NCBI GenBank assembly: GCA_020027475.1
Contig: JAHRAZ010000128.1
Coordinates: forward strand, 62,001 to 126,000
DNA length: 64,000 nucleotides
Direction of reading: 5' to 3'
Source: Microthrixaceae bacterium
GTDB lineage: Bacteria; Actinomycetota; Acidimicrobiia; Acidimicrobiales; Microtrichaceae
The position numbers were made by a program, and so were the translations under genes. The notes below the pieces were generated by a model that saw nothing but the letters and a program-made list of their open reading frames with translations, had not been told where the DNA came from and did not search any database. Positions within the stretch are counted from its first letter, which is position 1, and every line of letters begins with the position of its first letter. Shown here piece after piece: positions 51,591-59,961 of this stretch.

Positions 51591-52564
51591 CCTTCAAGGC
51601 TGACCCTGCGCTGCGCCCTGATCCGGCCGATCCATTCATCGCGAAGTTGTTGGACCTATGTACTTTCGCGGTCACCGGAACTCTTCACCTTGCGGTTTCG
51701 GGCGGTGCCGATTCGTTGACACTGATGGCGTTGGCGGTGGCGGCCAGAACCACCACGACCGGAGCTACCATCGACAGCCAACCCGGGAGGGAAATCACAG
51801 CGCACCACGTGGACCATGGCCTCAGGCCCGCAAGCGCGACAGAGGCAAATCCGGTCCGCGAACTGGCGCTGGCCTGGGAGATTGGTTTCGAATCCCATCA
51901 GGTGGATGTGAGCGATGGTCCGAACCTGGAGGAGCGTTGCCGAATGGCCCGCCGTCAGATTCTTCCCCCGAGCACGCTGTACGGACACACTGCCGATGAT
52001 CAGGCTGAAACGGTGCTGCTGAGGATCCTTCGCGGAACGGGACCGAGCGGATTGGCCGCCATGGATCCCAGCACCCATCCCATCCTCGGCATCCGACGTT
52101 CCGACACCCTCCGCGTGTGCGGACACCTGGGCATCGTTGCGTTCTCGGATCCCAGCAACACCGACCTCCGTTTCACCCGGAACCGCGTCCGACACGAATT
52201 GTTGCCTCTCATGTGTGACATTTCCGATCGTGATCCCGTTCCGCTGTTGTCCCGACTTGCCGAGCAAGCCGGCGCCCAACGTGAGATTCTGGAGGAGTTG
52301 GCTGCTGAACTGGATCCGACTGATGCCACGGCGGTTCGCGAGGCCCCGGGCGCGTTGGCCCGCGTTGCCCTGGTGAAGTTCTGGCAGAGCGAAACCGGTG
52401 GTCTGCCAGTACCCGATGCCGGAGCCATGCAGAGAATGCTGGAGGTTGCCAGTGGCACCAGCGTGGCCACCGACGTGTGTCGGGGATGGCGTCTTCATCG
52501 CAGCAGTGGCCAACTTCGTCTTGTCGGCCCCGAGCCGGCGGGTAACGTCGAAGCCCGTGAGTGA
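51587..52564 (+). CDS. tilS: tRNA(Ile)-lysidine synthase
   Basis: 325 aa from GTG 51587, which overlaps the previous stop (GTGA); an in-frame ATG at 51554 is the alternative. PP-loop LAVSGGADSLTLMALA, HHVDHGLRP, GHTADDQAETVLLRILRGTG and the FTRNRVRHELLPLM block are diagnostic. It converts C34 of tRNA-Ile(CAU) to lysidine. Overlaps hpt by 8 nt. Confidence 0.94.
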   Translation: MTFKADPALRPDPADPFIAKLLDLCTFAVTGTLHLAVSGGADSLTLMALAVAARTTTTGATIDSQPGREITAHHVDHGLRPASATEANPVRELALAWEIGFESHQVDVSDGPNLEERCRMARRQILPPSTLYGHTADDQAETVLLRILRGTGPSGLAAMDPSTHPILGIRRSDTLRVCGHLGIVAFSDPSNTDLRFTRNRVRHELLPLMCDISDRDPVPLLSRLAEQAGAQREILEELAAELDPTDATAVREAPGALARVALVKFWQSETGGLPVPDAGAMQRMLEVASGTSVATDVCRGWRLHRSSGQLRLVGPEPAGNVEARE

Positions 52565-53126
52565 AACACCGCCCCTGCCCATGCTCTCTGCCGATCCCTG
52601 CATAGGTGAGGTCTTGCTCAGCGATGAGCAGATCCAGGCCCGGGTGCGCGAGATCGGGGAGCAATTGACCATCGAGTACGCGGGCCGCGCACCGTTGATG
52701 GTCTGCGTGCTCAGAGGGGCGTATTCGTTCCTGACCGACCTGTCCCGATCGATCGACCTGCCAGTGGAGATCGACTTCATTGCCGTGTCGTCATACGGAT
52801 CGAGCACCCGGACCTCTGGAGTCGTTCGACTGGTGAAGGATCTGGATGTGGATCTGACCGGACGGGACGTGATTCTGATCGAGGACATCGTGGACACCGG
52901 CCTGACCCTGCGATACCTGCGCCGTAGCCTGGAAGCCCGTGGTCCGAACAGCTTGGAAGTGTGCACTCTGCTGGCCCGCGAGTCGGCAGACCTTGAAGGT
53001 CTCGGTGTGAAGTATGTGGGATTCACCATCCCCGGAGACTTCGTGATCGGTTACGGCCTGGATGTGGACGAGCGCTACCGGAACCTCAGGTACCTCGCCA
53101 GCTATGAACCGCAGGACGATGCGTGA
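52557..53126 (+). CDS. hpt: Hypoxanthine-guanine phosphoribosyltransferase
   Basis: 189 aa from GTG 52557; ATG 52581 also fits. PRT features: [53 protein letters not shown] (PRPP loop) and [24 protein letters not shown]. It salvages hypoxanthine and guanine. GTGA overlap with folE; ftsH, which separates them in most actinobacteria, is not here. Confidence 0.94.
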   Translation: MSETPPLPMLSADPCIGEVLLSDEQIQARVREIGEQLTIEYAGRAPLMVCVLRGAYSFLTDLSRSIDLPVEIDFIAVSSYGSSTRTSGVVRLVKDLDVDLTGRDVILIEDIVDTGLTLRYLRRSLEARGPNSLEVCTLLARESADLEGLGVKYVGFTIPGDFVIGYGLDVDERYRNLRYLASYEPQDDA

Positions 53127-53761
53127 ACGCTGAATCGACCGGCGACCTGAACGTGCCCGAGCCGATCGGGACCGTCGAAGGTCTCTCCGAAGGTGTTGAC
53201 CTTGAGCGGATCGCTGCCGCGGTCAGGGAGATCCTTGCCGCCATCGGTGAGGATGTTGAGCGCGATGGGCTGGTGGAGACGCCCGCTCGGGTGGCCCGCA
53301 TGTACGCCGAAGTCTGCTCCGGACTGCACTCCGATCCCGCTGCACACCTCCGCGTGACCTTCGACGAGGATCACGATGAGATGATCATTGTGCGCGACAT
53401 CCCCTTCTACTCAATGTGTGAACACCATTTGGTCCCGTTCTTCGGCAACGCACACCTTGCCTACATACCCAATGAAGCGGGGCGGGTGACTGGGCTGTCC
53501 AAACTCGCAAGGTTGGTGGACGGCTTCGCCAAGCGCCCGCAGGTGCAGGAGCGGTTGACCACCCAGGTGGCCAACGCGATCGTCGACTCGCTCGACCCTC
53601 GTGGGGCCGTTGTGGTGATCGACGCGGAACATTTGTGCATGTCGATGCGCGGTGTCCGCAAGCCGGGAACGTCCACCGTGACCTCAGCGGTCCGGGGAAT
53701 ATTCCGCGACGATGCCGCTGCGCGCTCCGAGGCGATGCGTCTCATCCACGATGGTCATTGA
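53123..53761 (+). CDS. folE: GTP cyclohydrolase I
   Basis: 212 aa from GTG 53123. [40 protein letters not shown] (zinc ligands and active-site His), [23 protein letters not shown] and the C-terminal [14 protein letters not shown] with the third zinc ligand. It makes dihydroneopterin triphosphate from GTP, the first folate step, feeding folB, folK and folP nearby. Confidence 0.95.
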   Translation: MNAESTGDLNVPEPIGTVEGLSEGVDLERIAAAVREILAAIGEDVERDGLVETPARVARMYAEVCSGLHSDPAAHLRVTFDEDHDEMIIVRDIPFYSMCEHHLVPFFGNAHLAYIPNEAGRVTGLSKLARLVDGFAKRPQVQERLTTQVANAIVDSLDPRGAVVVIDAEHLCMSMRGVRKPGTSTVTSAVRGIFRDDAAARSEAMRLIHDGH

Positions 53762-53785
53762 GCATTGCGGGGCAATCACTGAGTC

Positions 53786-54724
53786 ATGCCAGGCAATCCC
53801 CGGGTTCTGCGGCTTGGTCACCGGCTCCTGCCAGATGGGCGGCCAACTTCGGTGAACATCATGGGGATATTGAACGTGACTCCCGACTCATTCTCCGACG
53901 GCGGTGATTACAGCGATGTGGGCAGTGCGCTGCATCGCGCGGAAACCATGGTTGCCGAGGGTGCTTCGGTGCTCGACGTCGGAGGTGAGTCCACTCGATT
54001 CGGAGCCGAGACCGTCAGTGTTCAGGAGGAAATCCGCCGGGTGGTTCCAGTGATCGAAGAGCTCGCCGCTGCATCGGAATCCGGCCTGTTCGGAGGCGAA
54101 CGATTTCGAATTTCGGTGGACACCCGGAATCGGGAAACGGCGCAAGCGGCCGTGAAAGTCGGCGCGAGTCTCCTCAACGACGTGACGGCGTCGATGTGGG
54201 AGGAAGCTGCCGAATTGGGGGTTGGATGGGTGGCAATGCACATGCAGGGGCGTCCGCAGACCATGCAGGTCAATCCGGCTTACGCCGATGTTGTGGACGA
54301 AGTCCGGAGATTCCTGGCGGAGAAGGCCGAGCTGGCCGAGGCTGCCGGTGTGGAGGAAGTCTGGGTTGATCCCGGAATTGGATTCGGCAAGACGATCTCT
54401 CACAACGTCGCCCTTCTGGCGAATCTGGACCGGATTGTTGCTGATGGAGTGCCGTTGTTGATCGGCACGAGCAGAAAGAATTTTCTGGGGACTCTTGCGA
54501 CGTGGTCGGATGCTGGGGGCACTCAGTTTGACGATTCCGCTGATTGGGCGGAACATGTGGGTCAGCAAGTGCCCACTGAGACCGATGACCGGCTCGAGGG
54601 TTCGCTGGTTTCCGCATCTTGGGCCATGATCCAGGGTGCACAGATGTTTCGAGTGCACGATGTGGCGTCCACAAGATCGGCTCTGGCCGCAGTGGCAGCC
54701 GTAGACGTCGCTCCCAAGGAGTAA
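53786..54724 (+). CDS. folP: Dihydropteroate synthase
   Basis: 312 aa. VNIMGILNVTPDSFSDGG, VLDVGGESTRFGAE, SVDTRNRETAQAAVKVGASLLNDVTA, MHMQGRPQTMQ, VWVDPGIGFGKTISHN and IGTSRKNFLG cover the standard sites. A ~30-residue acidic insertion (DAGGTQFDDSADWAEHV) after the SRK motif makes it longer than most. It joins pABA to the pterin diphosphate. The pseudo-phosphatase gene starts 3 nt later. Confidence 0.95.
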   Translation: MPGNPRVLRLGHRLLPDGRPTSVNIMGILNVTPDSFSDGGDYSDVGSALHRAETMVAEGASVLDVGGESTRFGAETVSVQEEIRRVVPVIEELAAASESGLFGGERFRISVDTRNRETAQAAVKVGASLLNDVTASMWEEAAELGVGWVAMHMQGRPQTMQVNPAYADVVDEVRRFLAEKAELAEAAGVEEVWVDPGIGFGKTISHNVALLANLDRIVADGVPLLIGTSRKNFLGTLATWSDAGGTQFDDSADWAEHVGQQVPTETDDRLEGSLVSASWAMIQGAQMFRVHDVASTRSALAAVAAVDVAPKE

Positions 54725-54727
54725 GAA

Positions 54728-55243
54728 ATGGCCGCGAAAGGCAAGTGGGCACAGGGAATTCAACCCCGCCACTTCAGCTGGATCATTCAGGATCAGATCG
54801 CGATTTGCGAGCGTCCTGGTGGATTCGGCGCGAACCACCGCAAGGTGCGTCGTCAGGAGGAGATCATCTGGGTGAGGGAACAGAGTTTCGACTTCGTCGT
54901 CTCGCTTTCCTCGGCACCGCACAATCTTCACAACTATGACGAGATGGCAGTGCGCTGGCTGCACTGGCCATATCCCGCCACGGATGAGATTCACCGTTAC
55001 CTGTCCGACTGTTATGGGGAGCTGCAGCGGTTGCTGGGAGACAAGCGCCGCCTGCTCATGCACGCCGATGAGGTGTCCGAGCGGTTGATCGGTTTCCTCG
55101 CCGGCTATCTGATCTGGTCCGGAATGGTTCCGGAGTCCCCGCGTGCGATCACCGTCATCGAGCGGATCTCCGGTCGACAGATCGGCGCCACTGGCCGCTT
55201 CATAGTTTCCGAAGCACAGAAGCTCTCAACGGCCGACGCCTGA
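54728..55243 (+). CDS. Dual-specificity-phosphatase-like protein with Cys-to-Ala active site, in the folate operon
   Basis: 171 aa from ATG 54728, 3 nt after folP. The arrangement follows a DSP/PTP fold: FSWIIQDQIAICERPGG, EEIIWVREQSFDFVVSL, a possible general-acid region WLHWPYPATDE (Asp86), then LLMHADEVSERLIGFLAGYLIWSG. The last segment is the HCx5R loop with Ala113 in place of Cys and Arg119 retained (H-A-D-E-V-S-E-R). If so, it can bind a phosphate but cannot form the phospho-cysteine intermediate. I know of no such protein in bacterial folate operons. Confidence 0.65.
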   Translation: MAAKGKWAQGIQPRHFSWIIQDQIAICERPGGFGANHRKVRRQEEIIWVREQSFDFVVSLSSAPHNLHNYDEMAVRWLHWPYPATDEIHRYLSDCYGELQRLLGDKRRLLMHADEVSERLIGFLAGYLIWSGMVPESPRAITVIERISGRQIGATGRFIVSEAQKLSTADA

Positions 55244-55272
55244 CGCAGTCTCCGCCACGATCTGTCACTTCA

Positions 55273-55737
55273 ATGGTTGACCCATCTCCTCAATCACAGC
55301 CAGAGCTGATGTCACAGCCAGACCTGGTGTCACAGCCAGACCTGGTGTCACAGCCAGACCTGATCCTTCTCGAGGGCCTGCGGGTGATGGCAGTCGTGGG
55401 AGTTCTTCCCGAGGAACGCGAGCGGGAACAGCTGCTGCAATGTGATCTGGCGCTGCGGGTGGACCTGTCGGCCGCCGGGGTGAGCGACGACCTCGATGAC
55501 ACCGTTGACTATGGCTCGGTGACCGATGCCGTTGTGCAGACCCTCCGAACGGCTTCGCCGTTGCTCCTGGAGCGCCTTGCTGCGCAGGTAGCTTCCACCG
55601 TGTTCGCTGTGGATCAGAGTGTCGAGTCCGTTGAGGTGATCCTGCGGAAGCTGCATCCGCCGGTTCCGCACGACCTTGGCAGTTCCGCTGTGCGGATAAC
55701 CCGACGTGCCGGTTCGTCCGGTCAGACGGACCCATGA
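55273..55737 (+). CDS. folB: Dihydroneopterin aldolase
   Basis: 154 aa. The catalytic fold begins LILLEGLRVMAVVGVLPEEREREQLLQCDLALRVD, with DDTVDYGSVTDAVVQTL and the active Lys-containing RKLHPPVP. The N-terminal ~30 residues (PQSQPELMSQPDLVSQPDLV...) are a low-complexity extension made of four 18-bp repeats. It converts dihydroneopterin to 6-hydroxymethyl-dihydropterin. ATGA overlap with folK. Confidence 0.93.
   Translation: MVDPSPQSQPELMSQPDLVSQPDLVSQPDLILLEGLRVMAVVGVLPEEREREQLLQCDLALRVDLSAAGVSDDLDDTVDYGSVTDAVVQTLRTASPLLLERLAAQVASTVFAVDQSVESVEVILRKLHPPVPHDLGSSAVRITRRAGSSGQTDP
55294..55365 (+). repeat. Four 18-bp tandem repeats encoding SQPDLV in folB
   Basis: Units begin at 55294, 55312, 55330 and 55348 (TCACAGCCAGACCTGGTG and close variants), encoding SQPELM, SQPDLV, SQPDLV, SQPDLI. 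The copy number could vary between strains by slippage. Confidence 0.95.
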
Positions 55738-56210
55738 ACTCCTCAGTGGCATCCTCGGTTCGCCGTCGGACCTTTCTGTCGGTCGGCTCCAATCTGGGTG
55801 ATCGGGTCAGCTTCCTCAGGCAAGCCATCGAGTCCCTGCCCGATGTGGTCGCGGTATCTCCGGTGTATGAAACCGCGCCCGTGGGTGGACCCGATCAGGA
55901 TTCATTCCTGAACGTTGTCGTCGAGCTCGATACCGACATGATGCCGCTCAACCTTCTGGGAGTGTGTCACCGCATCGAGGCCAATGCCGAGAGGGTTCGC
56001 GAGGAACGCTGGGGGCCAAGAACGCTGGACGTGGACATCATCTGGATGGCTGACATGGAGATGGACACCGAGCGATTGACCATCCCACATCCTCGTTGGA
56101 AGGATCGGCGATTCGTGTTGGCGCCGATGCGGGATCTGGCACCCGAACTCGTATCGGATGAAGACCTCAGACTGTCCGATGGTTCGGTGACACAGACCGG
56201 AGATCTTTGA
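55734..56210 (+). CDS. folK: 2-amino-4-hydroxy-6-hydroxymethyldihydropteridine pyrophosphokinase
   Basis: 158 aa. LSVGSNLGDRVSFLRQAIESL, SPVYETAPVGGPDQDSFLNVVVEL, RIEANAERVREERWGPRTLDVDIIWM and TIPHPRWKDRRFVLAPMRDLAP contain all the ATP and pterin contacts. It pyrophosphorylates hydroxymethyl-dihydropterin for folP. Confidence 0.95.
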   Translation: MNSSVASSVRRRTFLSVGSNLGDRVSFLRQAIESLPDVVAVSPVYETAPVGGPDQDSFLNVVVELDTDMMPLNLLGVCHRIEANAERVREERWGPRTLDVDIIWMADMEMDTERLTIPHPRWKDRRFVLAPMRDLAPELVSDEDLRLSDGSVTQTGDL

Positions 56211-56212
56211 CG

Positions 56213-56944
56213 GTGCCTCCGGTGGCCGTGCCGTCTGTGACGGTGGTGGGCGGCGGCCGGACGGGCTCAGCCTTTGCCACGTTGCTGGATTCCTCCGGAT
56301 GGCCGACCGATCTGGTTCACCACGATGACGATCTGTCGGAGCGAGCATCGGGAGCAGACTTGATCCTTCTCTGCGTTCCTGATTCGGCGGTGGCAGAAAT
56401 TGCCGGGAAGCTCACCGTTTCCGACGAGCGAGTGGTTGCCCACTGTGCAGGGTCACTCACACTCGACGTTCTTCAGCCACACCCGAGGCGAGCATCGATG
56501 CACCCGTTGACGTCGATTCCTCCGCCACCTCTCGGAGCCGGGCGAATGGCCGGTGCATGGTTCGCTGTGGCCGGCGAACCGCTTGCCGATGACCTGGTGG
56601 CCGCGATCGGTGGGCGATCCTTCCGGGTCACAGATGCCGACAGGGGGAAATACCACGCTGCATCAGCCATTGCCTCGAATCACCTCGTTGCCCTTCTGGG
56701 CCAGGTCGAGCGGATTGCCGATCAGGTTGGTGTCCCCATGGAGGCGTACCTGGAGCTTGCACGGGCTTCGGTGGACAACGTGGCAGAACTCGGTGCGGCG
56801 AGGGCACTCACCGGCCCCGTTGCCAGAGGTGACTGGCATACGGTTCGCCGGCACATCGAATCCATTGCGCGCTCGGAGATGGCGACCTATCAGGCAATGG
56901 TCATCGAGACCGCAAAGCTGGCAGACAGCCGCGATGACATCTGA
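56213..56944 (+). CDS. Rossmann-like and DUF2520 domain protein
   Basis: 243 aa from GTG 56213 (TTG 56207 overlapping the folK stop is the other option). VTVVGGGRTGSAFATLL is a dinucleotide-binding loop; LILLCVPDSAVAEIAGKL and MHPLTSIPPPP follow, then the helical DUF2520 part (GKYHAASAIASNHLVALLGQVERIA). The family is conserved beside panC (Rv3603c in Mycobacterium). It resembles ketopantoate reductases (PanE) and no panE is seen here, so a pantoate role is possible but unproven. Confidence 0.83.
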   Translation: MPPVAVPSVTVVGGGRTGSAFATLLDSSGWPTDLVHHDDDLSERASGADLILLCVPDSAVAEIAGKLTVSDERVVAHCAGSLTLDVLQPHPRRASMHPLTSIPPPPLGAGRMAGAWFAVAGEPLADDLVAAIGGRSFRVTDADRGKYHAASAIASNHLVALLGQVERIADQVGVPMEAYLELARASVDNVAELGAARALTGPVARGDWHTVRRHIESIARSEMATYQAMVIETAKLADSRDDI

Positions 56945-57010
56945 CCATGATCGGGCACCCTTGATCACATGCCCATGAGTTGGCAATGAATGCAAGGGCT
57001 GGTCCGCGGG

Positions 57011-57026
57011 TAGCATTCGCGCTGTG
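57011..57026 (+). promoter_or_regulatory. Leaderless -10 (TAGCAT) before the 112-aa protein / panC transcript
   Basis: TAGCAT 57011-57016, 7-nt spacer, GTG 57024. It could start a transcript covering the 112-aa gene and panC-nadBC-coaX-lysS. Confidence 0.55.
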
Positions 57027-57362
57027 AACTCAATAGGTACCCCGTTGCTGATCACCGGGGCTGTGGAACACAGCCTCGAGATGATCCAGCGTGATGGCCC
57101 ATTGCAGCCACTTCTCGAGTATGTGCAGCCGGAGGAAGGTGCCGACCATGCCAGCGTACGATCGCGTGACGGGCAGTTCCACGCCTCGATCCCCCTGGAC
57201 TGGTTGATCAAGGGTCGGCTGGAGAACGGGCGCTTGCGGATCCCTTCGGCTCCCACCAAGTGCTGGCATGTCAAGGACGTTGTGGCGATTGAGCTCACCG
57301 AAGGTGCCCGACCGGATTCTGTTCGGCCGGAATCATTCGGGACCTGCCTACCCGACGACTGA
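57024..57362 (+). CDS. 112-aa protein with a short sulfite-oxidase-like (Moco-domain-like) patch
   Basis: 112 aa from GTG 57024. The part RSRDGQFHASIPLDWLIKGRL...LRIPSAPTKCWHVKDVVAIEL resembles the end of molybdopterin-oxidoreductase Moco domains, whose Cys would be the Mo ligand in a complete domain, but the protein is far too short for one. A chance likeness is possible. It sits 79 bp after the DUF2520 gene and 3 nt before panC with its own leaderless promoter. Confidence 0.6.
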   Translation: MNSIGTPLLITGAVEHSLEMIQRDGPLQPLLEYVQPEEGADHASVRSRDGQFHASIPLDWLIKGRLENGRLRIPSAPTKCWHVKDVVAIELTEGARPDSVRPESFGTCLPDD

Positions 57363-57365
57363 TCG

Positions 57366-58340
57366 ATGCAGACACTCGACAAGATCGCGGATCTGCGGCG
57401 CGAACTTGACAAGGCGCGCGGCCGGGGGCTCAGGGTTGGACTTGTACCCACGATGGGCTTCTTCCATGAAGGCCACGTGTCGCTGATCGAAGCAGCGGTG
57501 CACGATTGCGATTTTGTGGTCACCACGATCTTTGTGAATCCGCTGCAATTCTCAGAAGGCGAAGATCTGGACGCATATCCTCGTAACGCCGAAGGTGACG
57601 CCGCGCTCGCAGCCTCCGCGGGTTGCGACATCCTGTTCGTACCATTGCCCGCCGAGATGTATCCCTCGGGTTCCGACTCTGTGCTGACCAGCGTGTCGCT
57701 CGGTCCACTTGCCGAGACCATGGAAGGAAGATCGCGGCCGACCCATTTCGCCGGGGTGGCGACGGTGGTCACCAAGCTCTTCTTCCTGATCGGGGAGTGC
57801 AGCGCCTACTTCGGCGAAAAGGACTATCAGCAACTCGCCGTCATCCGACAGATCGCTCACGATCTGTCGGCCCCGGTCAATGTGGTCGGCTGCCCGGTGA
57901 TTCGTGAGCCGGATGGTCTCGCGATGTCGAGTCGCAACGTTTATCTGAGCGGAGAGGAACGAGACGTTGCTCCTGTTCTCAACCATGCGCTTTCCCACGG
58001 TGCCGAGATGATCTCTGCTGGAGAACGCGATGCCGGGCGCGTCCGTGCAGCGATGGCGGCAATGATCGACGAAGCTTCCTTGGGCACACTTGACTACGTG
58101 GAGGTGGCCGACGAGGGAACGCTTGAGCGTCAGTCCGCTTGTTCAGGAAGATCGCGGCTCTTCGGTGCCGTCCACTTTGGTCGTGCCCGCCTCATAGACA
58201 ACATCTCTGCAAGTAGCGGAATCTCTGCAAGTAGCGGAGTTTCCGCGGACGACATCCCCACCGTCAATGTCTCAGCGGTCAACACCTCCACAGTAAACGT
58301 CCCTGCACACACCGGAATCAGCGCGGGCAATGAACGCTGA
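57366..58340 (+). CDS. panC: Pantothenate synthetase
   Basis: 324 aa. VGLVPTMGFFHEGHVSLIEAA (HxGH motif), FVNPLQFSEGEDLDAYPR, HFAGVATVVTKLFFLIG, AYFGEKDYQQLAVIRQ, EPDGLAMSSRNVYLS. The ordinary enzyme ends near residue 275; the remaining ~45 residues (ISASSGISASSGVSADD...) are a low-complexity tail partly made of an 18-bp duplication. It joins pantoate and beta-alanine. panD, the source of beta-alanine, is not in the window. The 3' end overlaps nadB by 11 nt. Confidence 0.94.
   Translation: MQTLDKIADLRRELDKARGRGLRVGLVPTMGFFHEGHVSLIEAAVHDCDFVVTTIFVNPLQFSEGEDLDAYPRNAEGDAALAASAGCDILFVPLPAEMYPSGSDSVLTSVSLGPLAETMEGRSRPTHFAGVATVVTKLFFLIGECSAYFGEKDYQQLAVIRQIAHDLSAPVNVVGCPVIREPDGLAMSSRNVYLSGEERDVAPVLNHALSHGAEMISAGERDAGRVRAAMAAMIDEASLGTLDYVEVADEGTLERQSACSGRSRLFGAVHFGRARLIDNISASSGISASSGVSADDIPTVNVSAVNTSTVNVPAHTGISAGNER
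58203..58238 (+). repeat. 18-bp duplication in the panC tail
   Basis: ATCTCTGCAAGTAGCGGA occurs at 58203-58220 and 58221-58238; a diverged third copy follows. It encodes Ile-Ser-Ala-Ser-Ser-Gly. Confidence 0.9.
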
Positions 58341-59961
58341 ATCTCCGCTCGACCTGCTCGTGCTGGGCTCTGGCGTGGCCGGACTCACAGCCGCGGTGGG
58401 AGCAGCCACGCGCGGGAACCTGAGCATCGGGGTGGTCACCAAGGGTGGACTCGAGCAGTCCACCACCAGATTTGCCCAGGGGGGAGTTGCAGCGGCGTTG
58501 TCGCTGGACCCCGAAGACGTTGATCTGCATTTGTCGGACACCCTCAGCGCAGGTGCAGGCCTGTGTGATGTCGACGCTGTCCGCGTGCTTGTGGATGAGG
58601 GTCCACGTCGAGTTGAGGAACTGATCTCACTCGGTGCCGAGTTCGACCGGGATACCGCCGGAAACCTGGAACTCGCACGCGAAGGCGGTCATTCTGTTGC
58701 GCGCATCGTTCACGCGGGCGGGGCGGCCACTGGTGCCGAGGTCGAACGAGCCCTGGTCAACGCCGTGCGGCGGTCGGCGGTGATCCTGCTGGAAGATACG
58801 TTCGTCGTGGATCTGATTCTCGATGATGGCAGGTGTGTGGGCGTCGAATGCCTGTCCAGGGACGGCATCCGCCATGAGGTCCGGGCGCGAAATGTCCTCA
58901 TGGCGGCCGGGGGTGCCGGTCAACTGTTTTCTGTGACCACCAATCCCGCCGCAGCCACGGGTGACGGTGTTGCGATGGCCATGCGAGCAGGTGCAGCCGC
59001 CGCCGACCTGGAGTTCTTCCAGTTTCATCCAACCGCTCTGCATCACACTCGCAAGCCGCGGCCGTTGCTGTCAGAAGCGTTGAGGGGCCACGGTGCCGTG
59101 CTGCGGGATTCTCGAGGCGAACGTTTCGTGGATGAACTCTTGCCCAGGGATGTGGTCTCCAGGGCGATCATGACCAAGATCCTCTCCGAGGGCACCGATC
59201 ATGTGAACCTCGACTGTCGGGAACTCAAGCACTTCTCCACCCGGTTCCCGAGCTTGGCATCGGTGCTTGAGTCTGTGGGTCTCGACGCAGAAAAGGATCT
59301 ACTTCCTGTTGCGCCGGCTGCTCATCATCTGTGCGGCGGGATCCTCACCGACCTCGACGGAGCTACCTCGGTTCCAGGGCTGTGGGCTGCTGGGGAGGTC
59401 GCTTGTGCAGGAGTTCACGGCGCCAACCGACTGGCCTCCAATTCGCTGCTGGAAGGCATGGTGTTCGCTCCGCGTGCCGTCGAAGCGATCATCGTGGGCA
59501 AACAGCGCTGTGAAATGACTGGCGCCATGTCGGCCATTGATCCGGCCGTGACGAATGGTCCCGTTGGGCTGGCGAGCTCCATGAGCATCCCCGGTCGGGT
59601 GTTGGAGGTTCCTCCGGTGGCTGAAGGTGACCGGATCCACGGACTCGGTCCCGAGACGGTTCGGGCACGCCTTGGCGAGACGATGATGGCCATGGCTGGC
59701 GTTGTGCGCACTCAGGAGAGCCTCAGGGAGGCAATCTCGGTACTCGACGAACTGGCGCGGACCATTGAGCCCATCAGCGACATCACCGTCGGCCTCTCCG
59801 AACTGGACAATCTCGTGCAACTCTCCAGGGATCTGGTGGTGTCGGCGTTGAATCGGGAAGAGTCTCGGGGAACACACTTCCGGCTCGACCATCCGGAGCC
59901 GGTCGAAGAGCTGCGCGAACGTATGGTTCATCTCGGCTCGCATGGAAGAATCGCGCCGTGA
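58330..59961 (+). CDS. nadB: L-aspartate oxidase
   Basis: 543 aa. FAD-binding LLVLGSGVAGLTAAVGA, TKGGLEQSTTRFAQGGVAAAL, GGHSVARIVHAGGAATGAEVERAL, FFQFHPTALH, FVDELLPRDVVSRAI and GLWAAGEVACAGVHGANRLASNSLLEGMVF match NadB. It makes iminoaspartate for NAD synthesis; nadA is not adjacent. Between panC and nadC. Confidence 0.95.
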   Translation: MNAESPLDLLVLGSGVAGLTAAVGAATRGNLSIGVVTKGGLEQSTTRFAQGGVAAALSLDPEDVDLHLSDTLSAGAGLCDVDAVRVLVDEGPRRVEELISLGAEFDRDTAGNLELAREGGHSVARIVHAGGAATGAEVERALVNAVRRSAVILLEDTFVVDLILDDGRCVGVECLSRDGIRHEVRARNVLMAAGGAGQLFSVTTNPAAATGDGVAMAMRAGAAAADLEFFQFHPTALHHTRKPRPLLSEALRGHGAVLRDSRGERFVDELLPRDVVSRAIMTKILSEGTDHVNLDCRELKHFSTRFPSLASVLESVGLDAEKDLLPVAPAAHHLCGGILTDLDGATSVPGLWAAGEVACAGVHGANRLASNSLLEGMVFAPRAVEAIIVGKQRCEMTGAMSAIDPAVTNGPVGLASSMSIPGRVLEVPPVAEGDRIHGLGPETVRARLGETMMAMAGVVRTQESLREAISVLDELARTIEPISDITVGLSELDNLVQLSRDLVVSALNREESRGTHFRLDHPEPVEELRERMVHLGSHGRIAP

